Counted from the first letter of the stretch, positions 45,447 to 55,430 are shown. The stretch is DNA of 64,000 nucleotides from Coprothermobacter platensis DSM 11748 (GCF_000378005.1 NZ_KB899040.1:377468-441467); one strand, 5' to 3'. Notes: generated from the letters alone by a model not told the origin. Numbers and translations: made by a program.

Positions 45447-46459
45447 TGCAGGGAGCTGATGAGGTCGAAAACGTATCAAAATCTTTTGATGAGGACCTCC
45501 ACAGTCTGCCCTTAGAAGAACTTAAAAACAAGTACCTGTCGAAAAAAGGCTTGATTTCCAAGCTTTTGGAAAAAATCCCGACGTTGCCACCCCAAGAGCG
45601 TCGGGATTTTGGTAAATACGTAAACAATCTTAAAAAACACATAGAAGAGACCATTAAAGAACTCGAAACCGCAAATCAGACAAATGAAGTTAGTGGTGGA
45701 CGGCGTATCCTTTTTGACAACGATGTCACCTTAGAGGGCAAAAAACCGCCACTGGGTAACAAACACATTTTGTTTAAAGCACGTGATGAACTCATGGAGA
45801 TTTTTAAATCCATGGGTTTCAGTTTTTTTGATGGTCCTGAGTTGGAAACAGATTTCTACAACTTTGAAGCATTAAACTTTCCTCCTTACCATCCTGCTCG
45901 TGACATGCAGGACACGTTGGTTGTTGGAGAGAAAGTTCTGCGTACCCATTCTTCAGCCATGCAGGTCAGGGCTATGCAAACATGGGGCGTTCCCATAAAA
46001 GCCATTCTTCCAGGCAGAGTCTATCGTCGCGAAGAGGTTTCTGCACGTAAGTACCCAGTGTTTTATCAATTTGATTGCCTCGCTGTGGGAAAGACCATCG
46101 GAGTAGGGCATCTTAAGTGGACACTGGAAACATTCCTCAGCGCTTACTTCGAAAAAAATGTTACCGTTCGTTTCCGTCCCAGCTACTTTCCCTTTGTAGA
46201 GCCCGGCAATGAGGTGGATGTAAAGTGTGTCTTTTGTGATGGGAAAGGATGCAGCGTTTGTGGCGGAACAGGATGGCTTGAAATACTTGGCGCGGGTATG
46301 GTGCACCCAACCGTATTGGAATATGCTGGTGTTGACCCTGACCAGTTTAGCGGTTTTGCCTTTGGTGTGGGTGTCGACCGCATGGCCATGCTCAAATATG
46401 GCATCAACGATATACGCCTCCTTTATGAAGGGGACGTAAACTTTTTGGGGTCGCTTTAA
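45443..46459 (+). CDS. pheS: Phenylalanyl-tRNA synthetase alpha subunit
   Basis: 338 residues. N-terminal coiled coil, then class II catalytic core with [41 protein letters not shown] (motif 2) and [17 protein letters not shown] (motif 3). A CVFC...CSVC zinc-like segment precedes [13 protein letters not shown], seen in some bacterial PheS. ATG 45443 overlaps rplT by 4 nt. Confidence 0.95.
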   Translation: MMQGADEVENVSKSFDEDLHSLPLEELKNKYLSKKGLISKLLEKIPTLPPQERRDFGKYVNNLKKHIEETIKELETANQTNEVSGGRRILFDNDVTLEGKKPPLGNKHILFKARDELMEIFKSMGFSFFDGPELETDFYNFEALNFPPYHPARDMQDTLVVGEKVLRTHSSAMQVRAMQTWGVPIKAILPGRVYRREEVSARKYPVFYQFDCLAVGKTIGVGHLKWTLETFLSAYFEKNVTVRFRPSYFPFVEPGNEVDVKCVFCDGKGCSVCGGTGWLEILGAGMVHPTVLEYAGVDPDQFSGFAFGVGVDRMAMLKYGINDIRLLYEGDVNFLGSL

Positions 46460-46491
46460 CATGCTTGCGGACCTTGTAAACGTGGTGGTGA

Positions 46492-48789
46492 ATGTCGATG
46501 AGATTTAGCTTTAACCAACTTAAAAACTGCTGGATTGATGGCGAACATGTTTCCTGGAATGATGTCAGAGCTTACTTGGAAAAGCATTTGGAAGTTGAAG
46601 TAGAGGAAGAAACTCCTTTTGATGTAAATCCGTCTTTCTTTCTTAAAAGGGTGGTTTTTGATGACCCTTGTTATGTAACCTTAAATGATAGGAATGTTCT
46701 TCCCCTGCCAAACGAAAATCTGAGTAGTGTTCCAGCGGAGCCCCTTTACGTCCTTGTTGACCAGCAAAATGGTCGTCTGCTGAAGCAAGAAGACCTTCCG
46801 GGCTTGCCCGAAGGTTTTGATATTTTTCATGTTCTCCCTGGTGGTCTTCTTACTGTCAAGGGAGCCATGGAAGGGTCACTTCGCGACATTCTGCATCTTC
46901 CGGACATTTCCATAAAACTGAGTGTTTTGCCTAATCGTGGTGACTTGAGTCACCTTTATGGTTTGGCTCGGGAGATTGCGCTGGGCATGGGTCTTGTTTT
47001 AAAAGAACCAGAGCCGCACATCAGCTTTACTCCAGGCAACGGTCTTGTCACCATTGAAACAAAAGGCTGTTCTGCCTATGCTGGGCTGCTTGTGGAAGAT
47101 GTGCACGTAGAAGAAAGTCCTTTTTGGCTCCAGTATGACCTCATACGTCTTGGCCAGCGGCCCATTAACAACGTGGTGGACTTAACGAATTATTTCCTTC
47201 TTTACTATGGCCAGCCCATGCACGCTTTTGATTATGATAAATTGGAAGGCGGCCGCATTATCGTTAGGCAAGCAGCACAGGGTGAAAGAATTGTATTACT
47301 AAGTGACCAAGAATTTTCCTTAGATGAAAACTGCATGGTCATTGCTGACGCCAATAAACCTGTAGCTGTTGCCGGCGTTATGGGTGGTAAGTTCGCTTCT
47401 GTAAGTAATGAAACAAAACGTGTTCTTGTAGAAGTAGCAGCATTCCTTCCTTCTCAGGTAGCGAAAAGCTCTCGAAAGCTCGGCGTAAAAACCGATGCCA
47501 GCATGCTTTATGAACGTGGCGTGGCACCTTGTGGCCAGACGTCATTTGCCTTTCTTTTTGCGGAATTGATGCAAGAATTAGGAGCTGGCACAGCTAAAGG
47601 GCTTTGGTTTGCCGGGAAAGAAACTTCACAGAAAACAGTTCCGTTCAATGCAAAGCGCATTGTTACCTTGGCGTGTGCCAGTGAGAGCGATCTTGAGCAG
47701 ATGATACTCACAAAAAAATGGCGTGTGGATGAACAAAGCCAACAACTCGTTTTGCCCTCTTACCGATGGGACATTGTTCGAACGGAAGACTTAGTTGATG
47801 AATTGGTTAAGTTTGTGAGTTATGATGCTATTCCATCATTACCGTTGACAGAGTTTGTACCGTTCAAAGAAAAAGACTCCATAACCAAAGAAAATGAACT
47901 GCGCAAAGCGGCTTCCATATATTTTCAGGAAGTTTTCATGGTATCTCTTGTATCTGATAAGGACATGCAGAGTTTATCCAGTGAAATGCATTTTGATATG
48001 AAGCATGCTGTAAGCGTGGACAATCCTGTAAGCCGTGAACTGGCATTTTTACGGCCAACTTTGCTTGTAACATTGCTTAAAGCAGCTCAACTCAATCAAA
48101 ACCGTTTCCAAGATAATGTGCACATCTTTGAGATTGGTTCCGTTTTTGAGCGCATAAGTGATAATGATGTGTCAGAACGCAGACACATCGGCTTTCTTGT
48201 AAAAGGTTCCTATTTTGACAGTGCACCAGATAGACGCCAAGCGTGGACATACCGTGATTTTAAAGGTGTGTTAGAAAACGTCTTATCTCGCACTTATGGT
48301 TTGACTCTAAAATGGGAAAATGCTCCGGTAGATTGGGCTGATGCAGAGTCGTTTAGTGGTACTATTACCTGCCTTGGTCAAGTTGTGGGGCACTTGGGCC
48401 TAATAAAGCCTTCACTGTTAAAAGCTTTTGATGTACGTGGTCCCATCTTTGCTGCAGAGCTGGACATCGATGCTTTGCCTCTGCCAGGAGAAAGACAACC
48501 GCAGTTCCCGCTTCGTTTTCCACAAAGCTGGCGTGATTTTTCTGTGGTTATGCCCCAGTTTGAGCCGGTCGGAAAGCTTGCCACCCTGTTTGAAGGAGAA
48601 CCGCTGGTGAAAAGCTGGAGCGTGGTGGACATGTACCGTGGAGAAAAAATAGGTGCTGACGAGAAAAGTGTCACGGTGCGCATGTGGCTTGGCACGGATG
48701 AGCGCACGATAACCAGCGAAGAAGTAGACGAGGTTGCGAAACGTGTACTCACGAAATTGGAAAAGGCGGGCTGGCATTTAAGATCATGA
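46492..48789 (+). CDS. pheT: Phenylalanyl-tRNA synthetase beta subunit
   Basis: 765 residues. Divergent N-terminal region, then the B3/4 editing domain (LGQRPINNVVDLTNYFLLYYGQPMHAFDYDKL), B5 (VLVEVAAFLPSQVAKSSRKLGVKTDASMLYERG), catalytic-like core and C-terminal B8 anticodon domain (FPQSWRDFSVVM, KSVTVRMWLGTDERTIT). Slightly short against ~800. ATG 46492 or ATG 46498. Overlaps mutS2 by 4 nt. Confidence 0.95.
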   Translation: MSMRFSFNQLKNCWIDGEHVSWNDVRAYLEKHLEVEVEEETPFDVNPSFFLKRVVFDDPCYVTLNDRNVLPLPNENLSSVPAEPLYVLVDQQNGRLLKQEDLPGLPEGFDIFHVLPGGLLTVKGAMEGSLRDILHLPDISIKLSVLPNRGDLSHLYGLAREIALGMGLVLKEPEPHISFTPGNGLVTIETKGCSAYAGLLVEDVHVEESPFWLQYDLIRLGQRPINNVVDLTNYFLLYYGQPMHAFDYDKLEGGRIIVRQAAQGERIVLLSDQEFSLDENCMVIADANKPVAVAGVMGGKFASVSNETKRVLVEVAAFLPSQVAKSSRKLGVKTDASMLYERGVAPCGQTSFAFLFAELMQELGAGTAKGLWFAGKETSQKTVPFNAKRIVTLACASESDLEQMILTKKWRVDEQSQQLVLPSYRWDIVRTEDLVDELVKFVSYDAIPSLPLTEFVPFKEKDSITKENELRKAASIYFQEVFMVSLVSDKDMQSLSSEMHFDMKHAVSVDNPVSRELAFLRPTLLVTLLKAAQLNQNRFQDNVHIFEIGSVFERISDNDVSERRHIGFLVKGSYFDSAPDRRQAWTYRDFKGVLENVLSRTYGLTLKWENAPVDWADAESFSGTITCLGQVVGHLGLIKPSLLKAFDVRGPIFAAELDIDALPLPGERQPQFPLRFPQSWRDFSVVMPQFEPVGKLATLFEGEPLVKSWSVVDMYRGEKIGADEKSVTVRMWLGTDERTITSEEVDEVAKRVLTKLEKAGWHLRS

Positions 48790-51113
48790 GAGATGATTTA
48801 GCAAGCATTGAGTTTGACAAAATTGTTTCTCAAATAAAAGGTCGTGCGGCTTCTGATTATGGCCAGCGTTATTTGGATAGCCACCAACCATCTTCAGAAC
48901 GGGCACAAGTTGAAAAGTGGTTAAAAGAAACAGAGGAGGCATGGGAACTCATTCGGAAGAATGTAGACCCCTTTGTTTTTTATGTCCCTGATGTGGATTC
49001 CATTATTTCTTTGCTTGAAAAACAAGCATTCGTTTCCATAGAAGAATTTCTCTCTTTTGTTAAAGCGGTGGAAGTACTTACACAACTAAGAAATAAAGTC
49101 GGGCCCGAACAAGGGCTACTGGGCGGTTTGGCAAAACGCATAGTACCTTTGGACGATTGGGTTTCTGAAGTACGAGCTAAGGTTGACGAGAGCGGTTATG
49201 TGCGTGACGATGCCAGCAGAAAACTTAGCGATATAAGACGCGACCAAAAGCGTGTCCAATCAGAAATTCAAGAAAAGCTGCAAAAAGAAATGGACCGCTA
49301 CCAGCGGTTTCTTTCTGACCGCCTCGTAGTAAAACGTGGAAACCGTTATGCCATACCTGTCAAGAACTCTAATGTGTCGTCTGTGCGTGGCATCGTTCTC
49401 GACTGGTCTGGGTCAGGGCAAACAGCTTATGTAGAGCCTTTTGCTGTGGTGGATTTGAATAACAGGCTTGAAGAATTGCGGTTTTTGGAGGATCAGGAAA
49501 TACATCGCATTTTCCAAGATTTATGTGCTGAGCTGTATCCTGTCACTGAAGAACTTAAAACATCTTTGCGTATCCTGGCAGAAATCGATGCCAGCTACGC
49601 TAAAGCAAAATGGGGTTCTTCTGTGCGTGGTACATTACCCACCATTTCTGATGAAGGCACGGTAAGCATAAAAGGCGCACGTCATCCACTCATCCCGCAC
49701 GATAAAGTTGTTCCTGTGGACATCGTTGTTCCTTCGGGCAAAGTGGGTGTCATCCTGAGTGGACCAAACACGGGTGGTAAAACTGTTACATTGAAAACCA
49801 TCGGTTTGTTTGCAGCACTTTTAAAAATAGGTGCGCCTGTACCTGCTTTAGAAGCCCAACTGCCACTTTACGACAGCATTTTCACCGATATTGGTGATCA
49901 GCAGAGTATCGAAAGTAGCTTGTCTACCTTCGCGTCTCACATAGCACGTCTAAAGATAATTGTGGAAGAAGCTGACTCTGGTGATTTGGTGCTCATCGAC
50001 GAACTGGGCTCTGGGACAGACCCTGATGAGGGCGCAGCCATCGCCGAAGCGCTGGTGGATTTCTTAGTTCAGCGGCGGGTTCAGTTTTTCATAGCCACCC
50101 ACTTATGGCGCTTGAAAACACTGGCGGCAGATAGACCAGAAATATTAAACGCATCAGTGGACTTCGACTTGGCTAATCTGAAACCACTCTACAAGCTAAA
50201 CATGGGTGTTCCTGGCAGGTCTTACGCTTTAGAAATTGCACAAAAATATGGCATGCCTGATCTTTTCATAAATACGGCTCGATCCAAACTTTCAGAGGAC
50301 CACGAACGTGTGGAAAAACTCATAGAACAATTGCAGCAAAAAGTGAAGCACTATGAGGAGTTGGAAAAGGAAATCTCTAAATTGCAGGCTGAAGTTGAGG
50401 AAAAGAATGCAAAATTAACCAAAGAGTTGGACCAACTGGAGTCGCGCAAAGGAAAAATACTTGAGGAAACGCGTGCCAAAGCGAAGCGTATGCTTCAAGA
50501 AGCAGATGACCAGAGCAGGCAATTACTTAAAGAGCTGAGCCAGCAGAATAAGGCAAATCAGCGTGCTTATCAGATCCGTGAGCAGATTAAAAATATGCTT
50601 GATGAGGCAGTAAAAGAAGGTAATGGCACCGAAATCGTTGCAGGGCGTGGTCAAGAACCTGTGGTAATGGAAATCAGGGAAGGGGATACCGTCTACGTTA
50701 GCAAGTTCAAACAGTTGGGATTAGTACTTAGCCTTTCCGACGACACTGCTGAGGTTCAAATAGGACCTTTGAGAGCAACGGTTGCACGTAGTGAGCTTAG
50801 CAAAGCTGAGCCTAAAAGAGAACACCATCGCACATCCAATAGGGGCATTGAAGTGAATGTTACCGAGGATGTACCGATGAAACTGGAGGTACACGGGTTA
50901 ACGGTTGATGAAGCCTTAGAACGTGTGGATAAATACCTTGACCAGGCTTATGCTGCTGGCTTACCTTATGTTTACATCATTCATGGCAGGGGAACGGGTA
51001 CTCTTCAGCGTGCCATCCATGAGTACTTAAGAGAACATCCCCATGTCAGCCGATTCCGCTTCGCAGAACCTAACGAAGGCGGAACCAGCGTGACCATGGT
51101 TTATTTCAAATAA
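48786..51113 (+). CDS. mutS2: Endonuclease MutS2
   Basis: MutS-related ATPase suppressing recombination or rescuing collided ribosomes. 775 residues: core and clamp, ATPase with GPNTGGKTVTLKTIGL, DIGDQQSIESSLSTFASH, LVLIDELGSGTDPDEGAAIA; long coiled coil (about 520-600); C-terminal Smr nuclease domain with LEVHGLTVDEALERVDKYL and IIHGRGTGTLQRAI. Last gene of the infC operon. Confidence 0.96.
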   Translation: MRDDLASIEFDKIVSQIKGRAASDYGQRYLDSHQPSSERAQVEKWLKETEEAWELIRKNVDPFVFYVPDVDSIISLLEKQAFVSIEEFLSFVKAVEVLTQLRNKVGPEQGLLGGLAKRIVPLDDWVSEVRAKVDESGYVRDDASRKLSDIRRDQKRVQSEIQEKLQKEMDRYQRFLSDRLVVKRGNRYAIPVKNSNVSSVRGIVLDWSGSGQTAYVEPFAVVDLNNRLEELRFLEDQEIHRIFQDLCAELYPVTEELKTSLRILAEIDASYAKAKWGSSVRGTLPTISDEGTVSIKGARHPLIPHDKVVPVDIVVPSGKVGVILSGPNTGGKTVTLKTIGLFAALLKIGAPVPALEAQLPLYDSIFTDIGDQQSIESSLSTFASHIARLKIIVEEADSGDLVLIDELGSGTDPDEGAAIAEALVDFLVQRRVQFFIATHLWRLKTLAADRPEILNASVDFDLANLKPLYKLNMGVPGRSYALEIAQKYGMPDLFINTARSKLSEDHERVEKLIEQLQQKVKHYEELEKEISKLQAEVEEKNAKLTKELDQLESRKGKILEETRAKAKRMLQEADDQSRQLLKELSQQNKANQRAYQIREQIKNMLDEAVKEGNGTEIVAGRGQEPVVMEIREGDTVYVSKFKQLGLVLSLSDDTAEVQIGPLRATVARSELSKAEPKREHHRTSNRGIEVNVTEDVPMKLEVHGLTVDEALERVDKYLDQAYAAGLPYVYIIHGRGTGTLQRAIHEYLREHPHVSRFRFAEPNEGGTSVTMVYFK

Positions 51114-51132
51114 GAACAAATCTGTCTTTTTT

Positions 51133-51495
51133 TTAAACGTCTACTTCTTTGATGTCTTTTACGTTATTGTGTTCATCCATGATGAGTATGGTAGCTTTCA
51201 CCTGTTCTTGGGGTTCTTTTTGGGCGAAAGACATGATGATTACAGGGTCGCCTACCACTGCTAAACGTGCTGCCGCCCCGTTTAAGCCCACTTCTTTTGA
51301 ACCTGCCTCAGCAGGTATGAGGTATGTTTCAAAACGCTCACCATTTGACACATTAACGACCAAAATGCGTTCGTAAGGGACCATATTGGCTTTTTTTATG
51401 AGCTCTTCATCTAAGCTCAAACTTCCTTCATATTCTACGTTGCACACCGTTACCCTTGCATTATGAACTTTACTTTTCAATACTGTTATCGTCAT
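51133..51495 (-). CDS. panD: Aspartate 1-decarboxylase
   Basis: Makes beta-alanine for pantothenate. 120 residues; self-cleavage site Gly-Ser in VEYEGSLSLDEEL generates the pyruvoyl group. LNGAAARLAVVGDPVIIMS is typical. Last gene of the pan operon. Confidence 0.95.
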   Translation of the reverse strand: MTITVLKSKVHNARVTVCNVEYEGSLSLDEELIKKANMVPYERILVVNVSNGERFETYLIPAEAGSKEVGLNGAAARLAVVGDPVIIMSFAQKEPQEQVKATILIMDEHNNVKDIKEVDV

Positions 51496-51514
51496 GGCTT
51501 TTCGTGAATGACTT

Positions 51515-52372
51515 TCACTGCACCTCCATTACTAAATTGTCTATAAGCCGCACCTTACCTAAGAAAACGGCGGTGGCAATAATGATTTTGCCTTTTGTTT
51601 CTTGCATTAGCTGTAATGTATCATAATCAACTATTTGAAAATACTGTACTTTAAAACCTTTTTCAGCTAAATACGTGCTGCACGCCTTAACAATTTCTGA
51701 AACGGAACGTATGCCTTTTTCTTCTATAAGCTGTTTCGCCATCTGCAAGGATTTATAAATTGCTGCAGCTTTTTCGTGCTCTTCCTTTGTCAGATATGTG
51801 TTTCTTGAAGACAGTGCCAAACCTGATGGTTCACGAACGGTTGGAACAGGCACAATGTCAATGTCCATATTGAGGTCTCTTACCATTTCTTCAATGATGC
51901 GAAGCTGCTGAATGTCTTTCATACCAAAAAATGCTTTATCGGGGCGCACAATGTTGAACAATTTGCTTACCACCGTAACCACACCGCGAAAATGCCCGGG
52001 GCGGAAGCGTCCACACAAGTTATTATCTAAATTTCTAACATCGACAAAAACATCCACTTGCCGCGAATCTTTGGGGTACATCTGTTCTACCGTGGGTGCG
52101 AAAACATATTCCACACCGTGTTCTTCGCACAATTTTGCATCATGATCTAAGTCTCTGGGATACACCTGGTAATCTTCTGTAGGGCCAAACTGCATGGGAT
52201 TAACAAAATCACTCACAACCACAACGTCTGTTTGGGTTCGTGCCGCGTCTATGAGTGCCAGATGCCCTTCATGAAGGTAACCCATGGTCGGTACGAGGCC
52301 CACTGTTTTTCCATCATGTCTGGCCTCTGCTACCTTCTGTCTCATTGTTTTAACGTCTGTGATAATTTCCAT
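51515..52372 (-). CDS. panC: Pantothenate synthetase
   Basis: Joins pantoate and beta-alanine using ATP. 285 residues with VPTMGYLHEGHLALI, VSDFVNPMQFGPTEDY, GRFRPGHFRGVVTVVSKL, FFGMKDIQQL and LALSSRNTYL. AGGAGG lies upstream of ATG 52372. Confidence 0.96.
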   Translation of the reverse strand: MEIITDVKTMRQKVAEARHDGKTVGLVPTMGYLHEGHLALIDAARTQTDVVVVSDFVNPMQFGPTEDYQVYPRDLDHDAKLCEEHGVEYVFAPTVEQMYPKDSRQVDVFVDVRNLDNNLCGRFRPGHFRGVVTVVSKLFNIVRPDKAFFGMKDIQQLRIIEEMVRDLNMDIDIVPVPTVREPSGLALSSRNTYLTKEEHEKAAAIYKSLQMAKQLIEEKGIRSVSEIVKACSTYLAEKGFKVQYFQIVDYDTLQLMQETKGKIIIATAVFLGKVRLIDNLVMEVQ

Positions 52373-52410
52373 TTTTTATAGAAGCCTCCTGTAATGTCAA
52401 GCGGATAAAG

Positions 52411-53172
52411 TTACTTTACGTTTTCTTCTGCATCCTTTCTGTATGCTTCAGCCGCCGCTTTTAACTCATCTCTTAAGTTAACATATGCTTTGGCAAATGG
52501 CGGCCTGTTTTTTGTTAGCCCGATAAAATCATAAAGTACAAGAACTTGTCCGTCGCAATATGGTCCTGAACCTATGCCTATTGTAGGTATGTCGATGCTC
52601 TGTGTAATGGTTTGTGCCAATGGCGCTGAGATATTTTCTAAAACAATAGAGAAAGCACCAGAATCGCTGAGCGCTTTTGCGCTGCGTCTTAAATACTCTG
52701 CATCTGATACTTCCCGACCGCGTTTGCTATAACCCAGTAGTTTTCCACTTTGTGGTGTAACACCAATGTGAGCCATAACGGGTATGCCAATTTCTGTGAG
52801 TTTTCTTACCAAGTAGGCGATTTCTTCGCCGCCTTCCAGCTTAATTGCATCGCAGTTTGTTTTCTTCATTACGGCACCGCAGTTTCGCAATGCTTCTTCT
52901 AAACTCACTTGATATGACATAAAAGTCATGTCCGCAACCACAAACGTGTTTGGAGCTCCGCGTTTTACCATCTCTGCGTGGTAAATCATCTGATCCAATG
53001 TTACCGGCAACGTTGTGTCTCGGCCCTGCACCACGTTACCCAGTGAATCGCCCACAAGCAGGGCGTCAATCATGCCCGTTTCCTCTAGAGCATTGGCGAA
53101 GGAGTAGTCGTAGCATGTGAGCATCATAATCTTCTTTGTACCTTTAAGTTTCTTGAACTGTACTGCGTTCAC
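52411..53172 (-). CDS. panB: Ketopantoate hydroxymethyltransferase
   Basis: 253 residues with MLTCYDYSFANALEETG, LVGDSLGNVVQGRDTTLPVT, VVADMTFMSYQVS, VMAHIGVTPQSGKLLG and IPTIGIGSGPYCDGQVLV. GTG 53172 starts just after the upstream stop. Confidence 0.96.
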   Translation of the reverse strand: MNAVQFKKLKGTKKIMMLTCYDYSFANALEETGMIDALLVGDSLGNVVQGRDTTLPVTLDQMIYHAEMVKRGAPNTFVVADMTFMSYQVSLEEALRNCGAVMKKTNCDAIKLEGGEEIAYLVRKLTEIGIPVMAHIGVTPQSGKLLGYSKRGREVSDAEYLRRSAKALSDSGAFSIVLENISAPLAQTITQSIDIPTIGIGSGPYCDGQVLVLYDFIGLTKNRPPFAKAYVNLRDELKAAAEAYRKDAEENVK

Positions 53173-53175
53173 TGT

Positions 53176-53928
53176 TCATACATCCCCCTTCATAATAATA
53201 TTTGCCAGTAACGTGTAAACAATGGACCAATCACCCTTCAGCGCAGCTGCTTCAGCTTCTACCACCTTCAAATCTTTTCTTACTGCTGGTCCTGTTAAGC
53301 TTTCTTTCCCCATTTTAATGTAATTATCTATGGTAGTGGATACGATTTCCTTTACAAAGATTTCACGTTCGTCTTCTTTAAGACCTACTTCGTTAAGCAT
53401 TTCTCCACCTTTTATCATCAGTGCATCTACGTAGTTCGAAAGCAGCACGGCTGCGGTGTGGTAAAGAACTTTTTTGTCACTCTCTATTGTAAACAGCCTT
53501 AGCGGAATAAGGCGTGCCAAATCGCTGGCAACATCCAATGCGGTTTGGTCGCCTTCAAAGGTAGCGATGGCATCGTGAAGTAAGCTGGGGTCCTGACTTG
53601 GTATGGGCAGCCATGGGTGCAGAGATCCCACGCTATCAGCCATGCCGTTCAAAATACTTGATGAGTGAAACCCACTGGTATGTATAGCAACGGTGAATCT
53701 GCCCTTAAAGGTTTTTGCCACATCACTGAGCGCGCTATCGGTTACAGACACGAATGCCAGATAACCATTAACATCATCAGCATTTTCTATAACATTGCAC
53801 TGAACAGTTTGTGCAAGGGTTACTGCATGTTCCAGTGTTCTGTTCCACACCCTTAAGGTTCCAAGCTGTTTCAAAAATGGTGCAAAGGCTCCTGCAACAC
53901 GCCCCGCTCCAATAAGTACAACGTCCAT
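53176..53928 (-). CDS. Rossmann/DUF2520 oxidoreductase, candidate ketopantoate reductase (PanG-like)
   Basis: 250 residues. N-terminal NAD(P) fold begins VVLIGAGRVAGAFAPFLKQLG (GxGxxG-like), then SLHPWLPIPS, followed by a helical DUF2520-like half. No panE is in the operon, and this is its first gene upstream of panB, panC and panD. A role as the missing ketopantoate reductase follows from position; a non-PanE type (PanG) is known in other bacteria. I am not certain this belongs to that family. Confidence 0.75.
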   Translation of the reverse strand: MDVVLIGAGRVAGAFAPFLKQLGTLRVWNRTLEHAVTLAQTVQCNVIENADDVNGYLAFVSVTDSALSDVAKTFKGRFTVAIHTSGFHSSSILNGMADSVGSLHPWLPIPSQDPSLLHDAIATFEGDQTALDVASDLARLIPLRLFTIESDKKVLYHTAAVLLSNYVDALMIKGGEMLNEVGLKEDEREIFVKEIVSTTIDNYIKMGKESLTGPAVRKDLKVVEAEAAALKGDWSIVYTLLANIIMKGDV

Positions 53929-53939
53929 ATTAGCCTTAT

Positions 53940-53969
53940 TTTATAACGCTTTAGTCATATATAAAACAA
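53940..53969 (-). promoter_or_regulatory. Candidate promoter of the pantothenate operon
   Basis: On the minus strand TTGTTT (53969-53964), 18-bp spacer, TATAAA (53945-53940). Expected +1 near 53933 leaves only about 5 nt before ATG 53928. Confidence 0.45.
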
Positions 53970-53999
53970 TATATGAGCAAAAGCTATGAAATGTTGATA

Positions 54000-54030
54000 G
54001 CGTATCTTTCTATACGCAAACTTATATAAT
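54000..54030 (+). promoter_or_regulatory. -10 element and inverted repeat upstream of the acetamidase gene
   Basis: TATAAT at 54025-54030. GCGTAT (54000-54005) and ATACGC (54012-54017) form an inverted repeat over the place of the -35, so a regulator could block or replace it. GGGAGGCGA precedes ATG 54079. Confidence 0.45.
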
Positions 54031-54078
54031 AGAGGGAGTTAATCCTCATTTTAATAACTTCAGGGAGGCGAACAGTTT

Positions 54079-55383
54079 ATGGAGGAAAAGAATTTTAAGC
54101 CCGTAGTGTATGTGGACAAATTCACCGACGGCATTCTTGACCCAAATAAGGAGATGGAGTATTTCGTCAAAGATGAGGGCTACATTATTGCCAACACGGC
54201 TCCGGGTTGCTGGGGACCCATGATTACTCCAAAGCTGAAAGGCGGGCACGAGGTAGCAAAGCCTGTTTACGTGGAAGGTGCAGAAGTGGGGGATAGTGTT
54301 GCCATCTATGTTAAGGGGGTGCAGGTAACATCTTTAGCCACCGCTTCCGGGCACGACGTGGTTATGGAAGGTCGCTACGAAGGTGACCCATTCGTATTAA
54401 AGAAGTGTCCGAACTGCGGCACCGTTAGACCTGACACAAGGATTGAAGGCACAGGACCTGACGCCGTAAGATGTGCAGTCTGCGGTGCCGACGTTTCGCC
54501 TTTTAGGATAGAAAACGGTTACACTATTGTTTTTGACCACCAGAAGGGTATTGGCATCACAGTTTCTGAGGAAATAGCAGACCAGATTGGACAAGACCCA
54601 CGCTATTACATGCAGACACCGGCAAACTCTGTGCAAAATCCAGTGGTTGTCATGGCTCCACATGATTTGGTTGGTACGGTAGCGCGCATGCGACCATTTT
54701 TGGGTCAGCTTGGTTCTACACCATCGATTCCATTCCCAGATTCGCACAATGCAGGAGATTTTGGTCAACTGCTCATCAATGCTCCCCATGAATATGGTAT
54801 GACCAAAGAACAACTCGACGAACACAGAACCGATGGACACATGGATATAAAGATGGTTCGCCCAGGTGCTGTGGTGATTGTGCCGGTTAAGGTAAAAGGT
54901 GCAGGCATCTATGTGGGAGACATGCACGCCATGCAGGGCAATGGAGAAATTGCTGGACACACCACCGATGTTGCAGGCATTGCCACTTTGCAGGTGAAGG
55001 TGCTCAAAGGCGTTACGATTAAGGGCCCCATCATACTACCTAATGTAGAAGACCTTCCTGATGTTGCTAAGCCATTTAGCGATGAAGAAATGGATGCAGC
55101 TTATGGTCTTATACAAGCATGGGGGCAACAGCAGATAGAAGAAAGTTACCCACTCAGCTTTGTTGGGACGGGAGCCACCATAAATGATGCGACGGAAAAC
55201 GGTTTAAGACGTGCTTCAGAGTTCTTGGGCATACCTTATGGAGAAGTGCTTAACAGAGCCACTATCACAGGCGAAATTGGCATAGGTCGTTTGCCAGGCG
55301 TTGTTACGGTGACCATGCTTGTCCCTGAAGAAATTTTGGAGAGAAAAGACCTCATCACTTTAGTTGAAGAGAAATACAGATAA
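54079..55383 (+). CDS. Acetamidase/formamidase family amidohydrolase with zinc-ribbon-like insert
   Basis: Hydrolyses short amides to ammonia and acid. 434 residues, with NTAPGCWGPMI-type start, FPDSHNAGDFGQLL, and the family core GDMHAMQGNGEIAGHTTDVAG. An insert has two Cys pairs (C110, C113, C132, C135) in a zinc-ribbon-like pattern. Monocistronic between its own promoter and a bidirectional terminator. Confidence 0.85.
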   Translation: MEEKNFKPVVYVDKFTDGILDPNKEMEYFVKDEGYIIANTAPGCWGPMITPKLKGGHEVAKPVYVEGAEVGDSVAIYVKGVQVTSLATASGHDVVMEGRYEGDPFVLKKCPNCGTVRPDTRIEGTGPDAVRCAVCGADVSPFRIENGYTIVFDHQKGIGITVSEEIADQIGQDPRYYMQTPANSVQNPVVVMAPHDLVGTVARMRPFLGQLGSTPSIPFPDSHNAGDFGQLLINAPHEYGMTKEQLDEHRTDGHMDIKMVRPGAVVIVPVKVKGAGIYVGDMHAMQGNGEIAGHTTDVAGIATLQVKVLKGVTIKGPIILPNVEDLPDVAKPFSDEEMDAAYGLIQAWGQQQIEESYPLSFVGTGATINDATENGLRRASEFLGIPYGEVLNRATITGEIGIGRLPGVVTVTMLVPEEILERKDLITLVEEKYR

Positions 55384-55394
55384 AAAAAGTGCGT

Positions 55395-55430
55395 GTGGGT
55401 TGCAGGGCTTATGCCTGTGCAGCCCACTTT
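55395..55430. terminator. Bidirectional terminator between amidase and esterase genes
   Basis: GTGGGTTGCA (55395-55404) pairs with TGCAGCCCAC (55418-55427), one G-T pair. T-run on the right and A-run (55382-55388) on the left. The stem overlaps the last codons of the esterase gene. Confidence 0.75.

Noticed and set aside
54397-54960. 187-codon minus-strand frame
   Set aside because: Shadow of the acetamidase/formamidase gene; Cys/His-rich composition typical of antisense frames.
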